Shown one piece after another: positions 8,521 through 17,775 of a stretch of 64,000 nucleotides of DNA (positions within the stretch are counted from its first letter, which is position 1; each line of letters opens with the position of its first letter). The notes below the pieces were generated by a model that made no database searches, was not told where the DNA came from, and was given only the letters and a program-made list of their open reading frames with translations. The DNA is taken from NCBI RefSeq assembly GCF_000687755.1, contig NZ_JHXN01000009.1, forward strand, positions 1 through 64,000, read 5' to 3'. Both the position numbers and the translations under genes were made by a program. The DNA is from Taylorella asinigenitalis ATCC 700933 (GTDB lineage Bacteria > Pseudomonadota > Gammaproteobacteria > Burkholderiales > Burkholderiaceae_B).

Positions 8521-10959
8521 ATGTCATTAGATAAAAAACAGGTAAATCTACCATTATTGCCACTACGTGATATCGTAGTTTTTCCTCATATGGTTGTGCC
8601 TTTATTCGTGGGTAGAACAAGATCTATTGCCACCCTCGAGAAGGCTATGGCCGAAAAAGATGTACATCAAGTTATTCTTACTGTTCAGATCTCTCCTGAA
8701 GTAGACGAGCCTAAGTTTGACCAAATTAACAAATTTGGTGTGGTGGCTAATATTCTTCAATTAATTAAACTGCCTGACGGAACTATAAAAGTTTTAGTGG
8801 AGGGTGTTGAGAGAGTTCTAATCGATTCTATCGAGGATGATGGGAATCACTTCATGGCTACTGGTAGTATCGTTGAGACTACTATATCGGATGAAGATCA
8901 GGTTTCACCACTTGTGCGTACTGTAGGTACAAAATTTGAGGAATTCGCAAAAATAAATAAACGACTTCAACCTGATGTTGTTCAATCTATTTTACGCATT
9001 GAAGACCCAGTTCGTTTTGCAGACACCATTTGTGCTCAACTTCATATTAACCAGAGTAAGAAACAAAGTCTCTTAGAAAAAGAAGATTTAGTCGATAGAT
9101 TAAATAGTCTGCTTTTCTATCTTGAGTACGAGATGGATATCATCTCATTAGAGAAAAAGATTCAAGATCGCGTAAAAAAACAGATGGAAAAAAGTCAACG
9201 CGATTACTACTTGAATGAGCAAATTAAGGCTATTCAAAAAGAGCTTGGGGAAGGTGAAGACGGTGCGGATCTTGAGGCTTTAGAGAAAAAAATAAAAGAT
9301 GCTGGCATGCCTCCAGAGACAGAAGAGAAGGTGCTATCGGAGCTTAAAAAACTCAAACAAATGGCCCCTATGTCTGCTGAAGCTGCGGTTATTAGAAGTT
9401 ATATTGATGCCGTAGTTGCTGTGCCGTGGAAGAAAAAATCTAAAGTAAATACTAAGCTTTCATTTGCACAAGAAACTTTAGATGCGGATCATTACGGGCT
9501 AGAAAAAGTTAAAGAGCGCATTGTAGAGTATCTGGCTGTTCAAAAACGCGGTAATAAACTTAAAGCGCCTATTCTATGTTTGGTTGGGCCCCCAGGAGTG
9601 GGTAAAACTTCTCTTGGTCAATCTATTGCAAGAGCTACGAACCGTAAGTATGTTCGTATGGCCTTAGGTGGCATGCATGATGAATCAGAAATTCGTGGTC
9701 ATAGACGTACATATATCGGGGCTATGCCAGGAAAAATTATTCAAAATATGACTAAAGTTGGAGTAAAAAATCCGCTATTTTTACTCGATGAAATCGATAA
9801 AATCGGTCAAGATTATCGCGGAGACCCTGCTGCAGCATTGCTTGAAGTTTTAGATCCTGAACAAAACAACACTTTCCAAGATCATTATCTTGAAGTGGAT
9901 TATGACCTATCGGATGTATTGTTTGTTGCTACTAGTAACACGATGAATATACCTGCTCCATTACTTGATCGTATGGAAGTAATTAGGTTGTCGGGGTATA
10001 CAGAGGACGAAAAACTGCACATTGCCAAAGACCATTTAATTCCAAAACTTATGAAAAATAATGGAATTAAAAAGGGTGAACTTAGAATCGATGACTCGGC
10101 TATTATAGATATTGTTAGATACTATACACGCGAGGCAGGTGTACGCTCTTTAGAGAGAGAATTAGGAAAAATTTGTCGTAAAGTCGTGAAGGCTGTAGTT
10201 CAAAAAGAAGAAGAGACATCCAAGAAAGTAGCAACTACATTGACTGTAGTCGATAGCGAAAATCTTGATAAGTATTTGGGAGTACGTAAGTTTACTTTTG
10301 GCCTTGCCGAAAAAGAAAACCGAATTGGACAAGTTACAGGTCTGGCTTGGACAGAGGTCGGAGGAGATCTACTATCTATTGAGGTTGCTGTTGTTCAAGG
10401 TAAAGGACAAATTCAGCATACAGGCTCGTTAGGTGATGTGATGAAAGAATCTATGAGTGTGGCACGTACTGTGATTAGATCGTGGGCATACCAATTAGGT
10501 TTTTTCGATAATCTTTTTGAGAAAAAAGATATGCATATTCACGTTCCAGATGGAGCTACTCCTAAAGATGGTCCATCGGCAGGTATTGCTGTGACTACTG
10601 CCCTTGTGTCTGCTTATTCAGGTATTCCTGTTAGGGCTGATGTAGCTATGACAGGTGAAATTACACTAAGAGGAGAAGTCCTTGCCATTGGTGGTTTGAA
10701 AGAGAAACTTTTAGCCGCACTTCGCGGAGGAATTAAAAAAGTTTTAATTCCTCAAGAGAACGTGAAGGACTTGGCTGAGATTCCAGATAACGTTAAAAAT
10801 GGTCTTGAGATTATTCCTGTTAAGTGGATAAATGAGGTTCTAGAGCATGCTCTAGAAAGACTACCTAAGCCACTTTCCGAAGAACAAATCTCAAAACTAA
10901 AGGCAGAAGCGCTTAAAAACGAAACTTCTTCTGGTTCAGCTTCACAATCTATTAATTAA
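8521..10959 (+). CDS. lon: Lon protease, ATP-dependent
   Basis: Lon degrades misfolded and regulatory proteins. The 812-residue protein has an N-terminal LON substrate domain (LPLLPLRDIVVFPHMVVPL), an AAA+ module with GPPGVGKTS and FLLDEIDKIG, and a C-terminal protease domain with the Ser-Lys dyad (serine in KDGPSAGIAV, lysine in GGLKEKLLAA about 40 residues on). A GGAAGT ribosome site precedes the ATG. Its 3' end overlaps the convergent gene 10952-11485 by 8 bp, so no terminator fits between them. Confidence 0.97.
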   Translation: MSLDKKQVNLPLLPLRDIVVFPHMVVPLFVGRTRSIATLEKAMAEKDVHQVILTVQISPEVDEPKFDQINKFGVVANILQLIKLPDGTIKVLVEGVERVLIDSIEDDGNHFMATGSIVETTISDEDQVSPLVRTVGTKFEEFAKINKRLQPDVVQSILRIEDPVRFADTICAQLHINQSKKQSLLEKEDLVDRLNSLLFYLEYEMDIISLEKKIQDRVKKQMEKSQRDYYLNEQIKAIQKELGEGEDGADLEALEKKIKDAGMPPETEEKVLSELKKLKQMAPMSAEAAVIRSYIDAVVAVPWKKKSKVNTKLSFAQETLDADHYGLEKVKERIVEYLAVQKRGNKLKAPILCLVGPPGVGKTSLGQSIARATNRKYVRMALGGMHDESEIRGHRRTYIGAMPGKIIQNMTKVGVKNPLFLLDEIDKIGQDYRGDPAAALLEVLDPEQNNTFQDHYLEVDYDLSDVLFVATSNTMNIPAPLLDRMEVIRLSGYTEDEKLHIAKDHLIPKLMKNNGIKKGELRIDDSAIIDIVRYYTREAGVRSLERELGKICRKVVKAVVQKEEETSKKVATTLTVVDSENLDKYLGVRKFTFGLAEKENRIGQVTGLAWTEVGGDLLSIEVAVVQGKGQIQHTGSLGDVMKESMSVARTVIRSWAYQLGFFDNLFEKKDMHIHVPDGATPKDGPSAGIAVTTALVSAYSGIPVRADVAMTGEITLRGEVLAIGGLKEKLLAALRGGIKKVLIPQENVKDLAEIPDNVKNGLEIIPVKWINEVLEHALERLPKPLSEEQISKLKAEALKNETSSGSASQSIN

Positions 10960-11485
10960 TAGGTGTTGGAAATTCCCCACTTGGCTGAGGCTGAGTGGGT
11001 TCTTCAATGATAGGCTCTGGGAATGAATTCCTTGGGCTTTCATCATTTGATGTGGAATCAGCTTCATCCAAAGGCTCTGGAAAGACAGTATTTGTTGTTT
11101 CTCCAATATAGTCCTCTGAGTTTTCCCCTTCAGATGTATCTCCCATCTGTTCGGCGGCTGTATCAGATTGCAAATTATCGAAGGATGCCTCCGAACTCGT
11201 GTCAACCTGCTGGGTTTCAGGAGTATCAGGGGTATCAGGGGTTTGAGCTGTAATAGAGCCTGTAGCCGTAGGATTATCTTTAGTATTTGGTAAGTTAAGC
11301 ATGTTTGAAATACCAGACTTTATTTCAGAGTTAGGGGTTGCTTTAACGACGGGAATACTTGGCTCTTCTTTTTTTATTTTTGGACCTGTGTTCGGTGCCG
11401 TTAGTACTCTAATTAATACTGTGGCAATGAACACGATAATTACAGCTGAAATTAGTAAATAAATCCAAGATATATTCTTTTTCAT
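10952..11485 (-). CDS. Single-pass membrane protein with acidic, Pro/Thr-rich low-complexity tail
   Basis: The 177-residue product has a short basic N-terminus (MKKN), one membrane segment at about residues 7-28, then a long tail dominated by Glu, Asp, Thr, Ser and Pro (TPDTPDTPETQQ, EPTQPQPSGEFPTP). The charge pattern suggests that the tail faces the periplasm. I do not recognise a family; low complexity makes homology hard to judge. The frame is open over its whole length and begins with MKKN at a reasonable start. It converges on lon with an 8-bp overlap and diverges from thrS over a 98-bp gap. Confidence 0.6.
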   Translation of the reverse strand: MKKNISWIYLLISAVIIVFIATVLIRVLTAPNTGPKIKKEEPSIPVVKATPNSEIKSGISNMLNLPNTKDNPTATGSITAQTPDTPDTPETQQVDTSSEASFDNLQSDTAAEQMGDTSEGENSEDYIGETTNTVFPEPLDEADSTSNDESPRNSFPEPIIEEPTQPQPSGEFPTPIN

Positions 11486-11583
11486 ATAGATATTATATTT
11501 AGTGCTAAAATTTAGAGTTATATTGAAACTTTACTAATGATGCATTTTTATGCGTCTTTTTTATTTTAGGTTTATTTTTATAG

Positions 11584-13524
11584 ATGATACAAGTAACCCT
11601 TCCTGACGGTTCTTCTAGAAGTTACGAAAGTCCACAAACCGTAGCTCAGATTGCACATTCAATTGCACCAAGTTTAGCTAAAGCTGCAATCGCAGCAACT
11701 GTGAGATCAAATGAAGGTATTGAATCAACGGTCGATACAAGTTATCTCATTGACCGTGATGTTTCCTTGTCTATTATCACACCTAAAGATGATATTGGCT
11801 TAGATATTATTCGTCACTCAACAGCTCACTTACTTGCTCATGCGGTTAAAGAATTATTTCCAGATGCTCAAGTAACAATTGGTCCAGTTATAAATAATGG
11901 CTTTTATTATGACTTCTCCTATAAGAGACCATTTACACCTGATGATCTTCAAAAGATTGAAAAACGCATGAATGAACTTGCTAAGCAAGACATTGCAGTC
12001 GTGCGTGAAGAATGGGATAGGGATGATGCAGTTGAGTTTTTTAAAAAAGAGGGTGAACTCTACAAAGCAGAGATTATTTCGTCTATTCCTCAAGGTGAAA
12101 CTATTAGTCTTTACAAGCAAGGCTCATTCATTGACTTATGTCGTGGTCCTCATGTACCGTCAACAGGAAAGCTTAAGGTATTTAAGTTGATGAAAGTTGC
12201 GGGTGCTTATTGGAGGGGAGATTCTAATAATGAGATGCTTCAAAGAATTTATGGTACAGCTTGGAGTTCTAAAGAGGATCAAGCTCATTATCTGAATATG
12301 CTTGAGGAAGCAGAAAAAAGAGACCATAGAAAATTAGGTAAAGAACTTGATTTATTCCATTTTCAAGATGAAGCACCAGGGCTTATCTTTTGGCATCCAA
12401 AAGGTTGGACCATTTGGCAGCAAGTCGAGCAGTTCATGCGTAAGGTTTACATAGAAAATGGTTACCAAGAAATTAAGGCTCCTCAAATTCTTGATCTCAG
12501 TTTATGGAAGAAAACTGGACACTGGGATAACTATAAAGAAAACATGTTTACTACTCAGTCTGAAAACCGTGAGTATGGCTTAAAACCAATGAATTGTCCT
12601 GGTCATGTTCAGATTTTCAATTCAACCTTGCACTCATATAGAGAACTTCCAATAAGATATGGTGAATTTGGTCAGTGTCACCGAAATGAACCTTCAGGCT
12701 CATTACATGGCATGATGCGTGTTCGTGGCTTCACTCAAGATGATGGCCATATTTTCTGTACGGAGGATCAGCTTTTGGAAGAGTGTTCTGCATTTACGGC
12801 ACTTCTTCAAAAGGTCTATAAACAATTCGGATTCGATAAGGTTCTTTATAAGATTGCAACTAGACCAGAAAAAAGAATCGGTGCGGACGAAATATGGGAT
12901 AAAGCCGAAGAGGCTCTTATGGAAAGTTTACGCAGCTCTGGATGCGAATTTGAGATTTCTCCAGGTGAGGGTGCGTTTTATGGACCTAAGATTGAGTACA
13001 CACTTAAAGATGCTATTGGTCGTCATTGGCAGTGTGGAACTATTCAAGTGGATTTCTCAATGCCTGCACGTTTGGGTGCTGAGTATGTGGATGCGGATGA
13101 TACCCGTAAAACTCCTGTGATGTTACATAGAGCTATTTTAGGCTCTCTTGAAAGATTTATCGGTATGCTTATAGAAAACCATGCAGGTGCTATGCCTCCA
13201 TGGTTATCTCCTGAACAAGTAGTGGTATGCCCAATTTCTGAGGCATTTAATGATTATGCACTCGATGTTCAGTCAAAATTAAACGAAAAATTTAGAGTTA
13301 AGGTGGATTTACGCAACGAAAAAATAACTAAAAAAATCCGTGAAAACTCTATGCAAAAAATTCCTTATATCCTTGTGGTTGGAGAAAAAGAGCGTAGCAC
13401 ATCAAGTGTTGCGGTTAGAGCCAGAGGAAATGTGGATTTAGGCGTTTTAACCGTTGATGAGTTTATAGCTCGTCTTCAAAATGAAATCGATAACAAATTA
13501 GATGTTGTCGTACCATCTGTTTAA
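11584..13524 (+). CDS. thrS: Threonyl-tRNA synthetase
   Basis: ThrRS charges tRNA-Thr. The 646-residue protein has the TGS domain at the N-terminus ([21 protein letters not shown]), the editing domain with [16 protein letters not shown], the class II core (motif 2 [14 protein letters not shown], motif 3 [16 protein letters not shown]) and the C-terminal anticodon-binding domain. Zinc ligand C in KPMNCPGH is present. The ribosome site is weak. It is followed after 18 nt by infC, the usual pairing. Confidence 0.97.
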   Translation: MIQVTLPDGSSRSYESPQTVAQIAHSIAPSLAKAAIAATVRSNEGIESTVDTSYLIDRDVSLSIITPKDDIGLDIIRHSTAHLLAHAVKELFPDAQVTIGPVINNGFYYDFSYKRPFTPDDLQKIEKRMNELAKQDIAVVREEWDRDDAVEFFKKEGELYKAEIISSIPQGETISLYKQGSFIDLCRGPHVPSTGKLKVFKLMKVAGAYWRGDSNNEMLQRIYGTAWSSKEDQAHYLNMLEEAEKRDHRKLGKELDLFHFQDEAPGLIFWHPKGWTIWQQVEQFMRKVYIENGYQEIKAPQILDLSLWKKTGHWDNYKENMFTTQSENREYGLKPMNCPGHVQIFNSTLHSYRELPIRYGEFGQCHRNEPSGSLHGMMRVRGFTQDDGHIFCTEDQLLEECSAFTALLQKVYKQFGFDKVLYKIATRPEKRIGADEIWDKAEEALMESLRSSGCEFEISPGEGAFYGPKIEYTLKDAIGRHWQCGTIQVDFSMPARLGAEYVDADDTRKTPVMLHRAILGSLERFIGMLIENHAGAMPPWLSPEQVVVCPISEAFNDYALDVQSKLNEKFRVKVDLRNEKITKKIRENSMQKIPYILVVGEKERSTSSVAVRARGNVDLGVLTVDEFIARLQNEIDNKLDVVVPSV

Positions 13525-13530
13525 TTTAAT

Positions 13531-13545
13531 AGGAGTTCTAACATA
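13531..13545 (+). promoter_or_regulatory. Ribosome binding site and ATA start codon of infC
   Basis: AGGAG at 13531-13535 is spaced 7 nt from an ATA at 13543. The next in-frame conventional start is the GTG at 13594, which would remove the conserved IF3 N-terminus and has no good ribosome site. IF3 genes are known for rare non-ATG starts (ATT in E. coli), which IF3 itself discriminates against, giving autoregulation. Confidence 0.85.
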
Positions 13546-14067
13546 GCTACTGGAAAAACCCACAACATTAATGGCGAAATTAACGCCAAAGAAGTGCGTC
13601 TCATAGGTTTAGATGGGGAGCAATTAGGTATTGTCCCACTGAAAGCTGCTTTAGCTAAAGCCGAAGAAGAAGATACTGACCTAGTTGAAATTGCACCTAA
13701 CGCTGAAGTTCCTGTTTGTCGACTAATGGACTACGGAAAATTCAAATATCAAGAGCAAAAGCGTCTTCAGGAAGCAAAATCAAAACAAAAGATTGTACAG
13801 GTTAAGGAAATTAAATTCAGACCTGGAACAGACGAAGGTGATTATCAAGTAAAACTTAGAAGTCTCAAAAGATTTATTGAAGACGGCGATAAAGCCAAGG
13901 TTACTTTAAGATTTAGGGGTCGTGAGATGACACATCAGGACCTTGGTATGAAGGTTTTGGAGCGAGTTAGAGAGGATTTAGGCGATTTAATTACCGTTGA
14001 ATCAATGCCTAAATTTGAGGGCAGACAGATGGTTATGGTCGTGGCCCCTAATAAAAAAGCTAAATAA
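13543..14067 (+). CDS. infC: Translation initiation factor IF-3
   Basis: IF3 binds the 30S subunit, prevents premature 50S joining and checks the start codon. Starting at the ATA (13543), the protein has 174 residues and the full N-terminal signature [23 protein letters not shown]; the C-terminal domain has [19 protein letters not shown]. The ATA start and clear ribosome site fit IF3 autoregulation. The gene is directly followed (no gap) by a PTS EIIA gene and not by rpmI-rplT, which usually follow infC. Confidence 0.95.
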   Translation: MATGKTHNINGEINAKEVRLIGLDGEQLGIVPLKAALAKAEEEDTDLVEIAPNAEVPVCRLMDYGKFKYQEQKRLQEAKSKQKIVQVKEIKFRPGTDEGDYQVKLRSLKRFIEDGDKAKVTLRFRGREMTHQDLGMKVLERVREDLGDLITVESMPKFEGRQMVMVVAPNKKAK

Positions 14068-14508
14068 ATGATATCAAATTCACCAGATACATTCGTTGTT
14101 CTTTGTGTTCATAGTCCTATGCATAAAGCCTATTTAGAGGTTATAGAACATATTGGAGAGAATAATACAAAATTTCTTGGGTATGACATTGTTGCAGATG
14201 TAGAGCCTGAAAGAATAGCGAATCAAATTTTTGATGAAATCTTAGGCACAATTGAAGAGAAGCAAAGTGTGCTGATACTTACCGATTTAATAGGTGCTAC
14301 TCCATACAATATTTCTAAAAGTGTCTTAGAGAAATTACAAAAAAAAGGTGTTCAATCAGACTTGATTTCTGGCATTAATATGGGCATTTTGTTGACTGCA
14401 TTACGAAGTCATTCTTTGCCATTTAATGAGCTGAAACAAAAGATAATTCTTTCGGGAAGAAAGTGTATGAAACTTGACTCGGAAGTGAACGATATAGCTG
14501 AGAGTTGA
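14068..14508 (+). CDS. PTS EIIA component, mannose-family type
   Basis: EIIA proteins of the mannose class accept phosphate from HPr on a histidine. The 146-residue protein has the fold signatures: hydrophobic strand then H14 in VVLCVHSPMH (the position of the active histidine, usually followed by Gly), and LILTDLIGATPYN, matching the family's TDLFGGTPxN loop. Its ATG directly follows the infC stop. HPr and enzyme I follow. No EIIB, EIIC or EIID is nearby, so a regulatory rather than transport role is inferred. Confidence 0.85.
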   Translation: MISNSPDTFVVLCVHSPMHKAYLEVIEHIGENNTKFLGYDIVADVEPERIANQIFDEILGTIEEKQSVLILTDLIGATPYNISKSVLEKLQKKGVQSDLISGINMGILLTALRSHSLPFNELKQKIILSGRKCMKLDSEVNDIAES

Positions 14509-14518
14509 GGTTCATGTT

Positions 14519-14788
14519 ATGACACAAGTTGAAGTAGTTATATCTAACAAACTCGGATTGCACGCAAGAGCCGCATCAAAATTAACTCAGCTTGCATCTA
14601 AATTTAAAAGCGAAATATCAATATCTAAAGGCAATCAAAAAGTTAACGCAAAAAGTATTATGGGCGTTATGTTGCTAGCAGCTGGAAAAGGTTCAACCGT
14701 TATATTAAATGCAAATGGTGACGATTCAGAAGAGGCTTTAGAAGCTATAAAGGAGTTGTTTGACTCTAAGTTTGGCGAAGAAGAGTGA
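14519..14788 (+). CDS. ptsH: Phosphocarrier protein HPr
   Basis: HPr relays phosphate from enzyme I to EIIA proteins. The 89-residue protein has the active-site histidine H15 in LGLHARAAS and S46 in NAKSIMGVM, the site phosphorylated by HPr kinase in organisms that have one. Normal length for the family. It lies 10 nt after the EIIA gene and 12 nt before ptsI, one transcription unit with infC upstream. Confidence 0.96.
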   Translation: MTQVEVVISNKLGLHARAASKLTQLASKFKSEISISKGNQKVNAKSIMGVMLLAAGKGSTVILNANGDDSEEALEAIKELFDSKFGEEE

Positions 14789-14800
14789 GATAAATAAAAT

Positions 14801-16531
14801 ATGCGAAGTACTGCCGTTATTGCACTTTACGGTAAAGGAGTATCCAAGGGCATTGCCATCGGTAAAGCCTTGCTCTTAGGCTCTGAATTTAATGAATCAA
14901 ATTTCTCACATATTACAGAGTCAGAGATAAGTAGCGAGTGCATTCGCCTTGAAAATTCACTAAAAGCGGTATCTAAAGAATTGCGTGCATTAAAGGATGC
15001 ATTGCCACCAGATGCACCAAAAGAAATCGGACCACTTCTTGAAGTACATAGTTTATTGGCTTCTGACACTTCTCTTTGCTCGGAAACTAAGGAAATAATT
15101 AAATCTAATTTATACAATGCACAGTGGGCACTTGTTAGTTACGGCAAAAAAATAGAAAAACAATTTGAAACCATTGAAGATACGTATTTAAAAGAGCGTC
15201 TATCCGATATTCAACAGGTGATTGAAAGAGTTGTTTCGCATCTATCTGGAAATAGTGCACGTTATCTACCTAAAATTTCTAATAAGTCTGACAGCTTTAT
15301 TCTTGTGGCTACGGATATAAGTCCAGCTGATTTGCTTGATCTTGGAAATCAAAAATTTGGAGCCTTTATATCGGATTTAGGTGGACCTACATCTCATTCT
15401 TCCATTGTCGCAAGAAGTATGAGATTACCTGCAGTAGTTGGAATGAAAAATGTCAGAGAGCTTGTAAATCCAATGGATTTGCTTATTGTGGATGGAGATC
15501 AAGGTCTAGTCATAGTAAATCCATCTCACAAAATATTAAGCCAATATAAGAAAAAGCAGTCTGAACAAAAATTAGCTCAAAATAAATTGATGGCTTCAGT
15601 GCCGAAAGTCCCACTTACTAAAGATGGTGTTGCTGTAAATTTAGAGGCTAATATCAAGCATCCTTCTGAAGTGGAGTTTGCTAGCAAGTCTGGAGCTCGT
15701 GGAGTAGGGCTCTTTAGAACAGAATTCTTATTTATGAATAGGGATGAGCTACCGACTGAGGATGAGCAGTTTGAGGCGTATAAGCATGTTCTAGAGACTA
15801 TGAATCCATTGCCAGTTACTATCCGCACTCTTGATATCGGAAATGATAAGCTCTTTAAGAACGCCACCAATACAGAAGTAAATCCTGCTCTTGGTTTGAG
15901 AGCTATTCGTTATTGTTTGTTGAATTCTGAAATCTTTATTACTCAACTAAATGCTTTAGTGAGAGCTTCTAAATACGGTCGCTTGCGTATCTTATTACCT
16001 ATGATTTCGCATGTAGACCAAGTTGCACAAGTTAAGGCCTTGCTTGAGAAATGTCAGGATTCTATTCAATTTGATAATCGATCCAATTCAACTAAGATTG
16101 AACTTGGTGCCATGGTTGAAATTCCTGCCATGGCTATAGCTATTGCACCTTTTCTTAAAGAGCTTGATTTTGTGTCTATTGGTACAAATGATTTAATTCA
16201 ATATGCATTAGCAGTTGATAGGATTAATGATTCTGTGGCTAGTTTATTTGAGCCTTCACATCCTGCAGTAATTAAACTAATCAAAATGATTATCGATGCA
16301 TCTGATAAATTTAAAAAACCTGTTCATATGTGCGGTGAGATGGCAGGAGACTCAATTTTTACTAGCCTTTTGCTTGGTTTGGGATTAAGAAATTTCTCCA
16401 TGCATCCAAACAACTTTATCGAGGTTATTCAAAGAGTAAAATCCACTGATATATCGAAAGTTAAGCAATATATCGAGCCTTGTTTAGAAAAGGATGCATA
16501 TATTGATTTAGAGAAGTTAAACGCATTATGA
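14801..16531 (+). CDS. ptsI: PTS enzyme I (phosphoenolpyruvate-protein phosphotransferase)
   Basis: Enzyme I takes phosphate from PEP and passes it to HPr. The 576-residue protein has the swivelling domain with the phosphorylated histidine H199 in GGPTSHSSIVAR, and the PEP-binding barrel with GVGLFRTEFLFM, RTLDIGNDK, SIGTNDLIQY and MCGEMAGD. The catalytic cysteine is in the last of these. Length is normal. The lipoprotein gene downstream overlaps its end by 4 nt. With only EIIA and HPr here, the phosphorelay is probably regulatory. Confidence 0.96.
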   Translation: MRSTAVIALYGKGVSKGIAIGKALLLGSEFNESNFSHITESEISSECIRLENSLKAVSKELRALKDALPPDAPKEIGPLLEVHSLLASDTSLCSETKEIIKSNLYNAQWALVSYGKKIEKQFETIEDTYLKERLSDIQQVIERVVSHLSGNSARYLPKISNKSDSFILVATDISPADLLDLGNQKFGAFISDLGGPTSHSSIVARSMRLPAVVGMKNVRELVNPMDLLIVDGDQGLVIVNPSHKILSQYKKKQSEQKLAQNKLMASVPKVPLTKDGVAVNLEANIKHPSEVEFASKSGARGVGLFRTEFLFMNRDELPTEDEQFEAYKHVLETMNPLPVTIRTLDIGNDKLFKNATNTEVNPALGLRAIRYCLLNSEIFITQLNALVRASKYGRLRILLPMISHVDQVAQVKALLEKCQDSIQFDNRSNSTKIELGAMVEIPAMAIAIAPFLKELDFVSIGTNDLIQYALAVDRINDSVASLFEPSHPAVIKLIKMIIDASDKFKKPVHMCGEMAGDSIFTSLLLGLGLRNFSMHPNNFIEVIQRVKSTDISKVKQYIEPCLEKDAYIDLEKLNAL

Positions 16532-16824
16532 GAAATTTGCATTTCTTGATTCTGTCTTTTGCCATTATAGGGCTATCAGCATGTTCTGGTGCCATATATG
16601 AAGAGACTGATGTTCACTTCACCTACAATTGCACCTCAGGTGATGGATGTCCTAAGAAAATTGAAGAATTTAAGAATATTTGTTCTAAAAAATATAATGG
16701 AACTGTTATCGATACTGGCCGTCGAGGAAAATATGTTCACCTTAGATGTAGACCATCAGAAGCGAAAAAACCTAAATTTAAAATCTTCAATCCTAAAAAA
16801 CCATTTGTAGAACCTAAAGCTTAG
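16528..16824 (+). CDS. Small cysteine-containing lipoprotein
   Basis: The 98-residue product has a lipoprotein signal ending in LSAC (lipid-modified cysteine near residue 19). The mature part has four more cysteines (NCTSGDGC, KNIC, LRC), which could form two disulfides, and a basic Lys/Pro-rich C-terminus (KKPKFKIFNPKKP). I do not recognise the family. Its ATG overlaps the ptsI stop by 4 nt, and its stop overlaps that of convergent mutM by 4 nt. Confidence 0.7.
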   Translation: MRNLHFLILSFAIIGLSACSGAIYEETDVHFTYNCTSGDGCPKKIEEFKNICSKKYNGTVIDTGRRGKYVHLRCRPSEAKKPKFKIFNPKKPFVEPKA

Positions 16825-17774
16825 TGTTTCTTTTTATAAGATTTAAGCTTCTCTTGATATCGGCTTAGGACACCGCTAGGTCTTACAAAATCACCTCTAG
16901 CTCTCACGAGATCTGCTCTATCACTCTCTTTCGTATTAAATGCAGTCCCACCGTCCATAATTGATTCACTAAGTACATTACGCATAGCTTTAGCAATCTT
17001 TGTCCAATCTTTGTTTTTTAATAAACAAATTGGTGTGCTTGGATCGATGCCAGATTCGTATATAACCTCTCGAGAATAAATCGCCCCGCATCCCTTAATA
17101 GCTCCCGACTTTCCTATAAAAGCTAGTAAATTCATTTTCGAATTTACCCATTTTTTTGTCGTTTGAATTGGATGATTCTGAATAAAATTTATAAGAGATT
17201 TGGGGTCAAAGTCAGATAAGTGCGGATCCCAAGATGATATAAAACTATTCTTGAAGTCGGCTAATTCTTGATCATTTAAAATAGCCCATTCTCCAAATCT
17301 TCGTACATCGTGAAATAAGAATACGCGACCATCTTCAAGCAAAAATCCAGTGTGATGATGTTTTGCAAATACTCTGTCTGTTGATGTATTTAATAAAGAG
17401 AGAAAATCAAGTCCTCTGCCCAAAGCAATCAGTTCCTTATCGTTTTCTGTGGCAATGATAGGGTAAATTGTCGCTGACATGCCTAGATGGACAATAATAT
17501 GCAAACCAATATTTGTGCTAATAATTATAAATTTGGCGATTCTTTCAATTGATAAAATCTGAGCACCAGATAAAAGTTTGCGTCTGTTTTCGTAGTCTAA
17601 TATTTGAGCAATAAAATCTCTTTTGTTATTTTTTGGATTTGTTTTGGCAGAGTAAAACTCTTTTGTATATGGCAATGCATACGCAATTGTCTTCGATTTT
17701 GGGCTATTATCGCTTCCCAAAATCATATCGTTCATATCTTGTTTTGTGACTTCTACTTCTGGAAGTTCTGGCAT
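16821..17774 (-). CDS. Formamidopyrimidine-DNA glycosylase-like protein lacking the zinc finger
   Basis: The N-terminus MPELPEVEV is the Fpg/Nei hallmark, with the catalytic Pro2 and Glu3, and the lysine in ERIAKFIIIS matches the conserved DNA-contact lysine. DVRRFGEW and SGIDP also fit. However, the GxGNIYA helix is GCGAIYS (the usual Asn is Ala), and the C-terminal C4 zinc finger is absent: the protein ends in VLSRYQEKLKSYKKKH. There is also extra sequence near residues 20-60. At 317 residues it is not truncated by length. It is probably a zincless, divergent Fpg; oxidised-base glycosylase activity is plausible but unproven. Confidence 0.75.
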   Translation of the reverse strand: MPELPEVEVTKQDMNDMILGSDNSPKSKTIAYALPYTKEFYSAKTNPKNNKRDFIAQILDYENRRKLLSGAQILSIERIAKFIIISTNIGLHIIVHLGMSATIYPIIATENDKELIALGRGLDFLSLLNTSTDRVFAKHHHTGFLLEDGRVFLFHDVRRFGEWAILNDQELADFKNSFISSWDPHLSDFDPKSLINFIQNHPIQTTKKWVNSKMNLLAFIGKSGAIKGCGAIYSREVIYESGIDPSTPICLLKNKDWTKIAKAMRNVLSESIMDGGTAFNTKESDRADLVRARGDFVRPSGVLSRYQEKLKSYKKKH

Positions 17775-17775
17775 A

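Noticed and set aside
11486-11583. T-box or threonine attenuator before thrS
   Set aside because: The 98-bp gap shows no T-box sequence, no leader peptide and no convincing hairpin.
13594-14067. infC starting at GTG 13594
   Set aside because: This would delete the conserved IF3 N-terminus; the ATA at 13543 has a good ribosome site.
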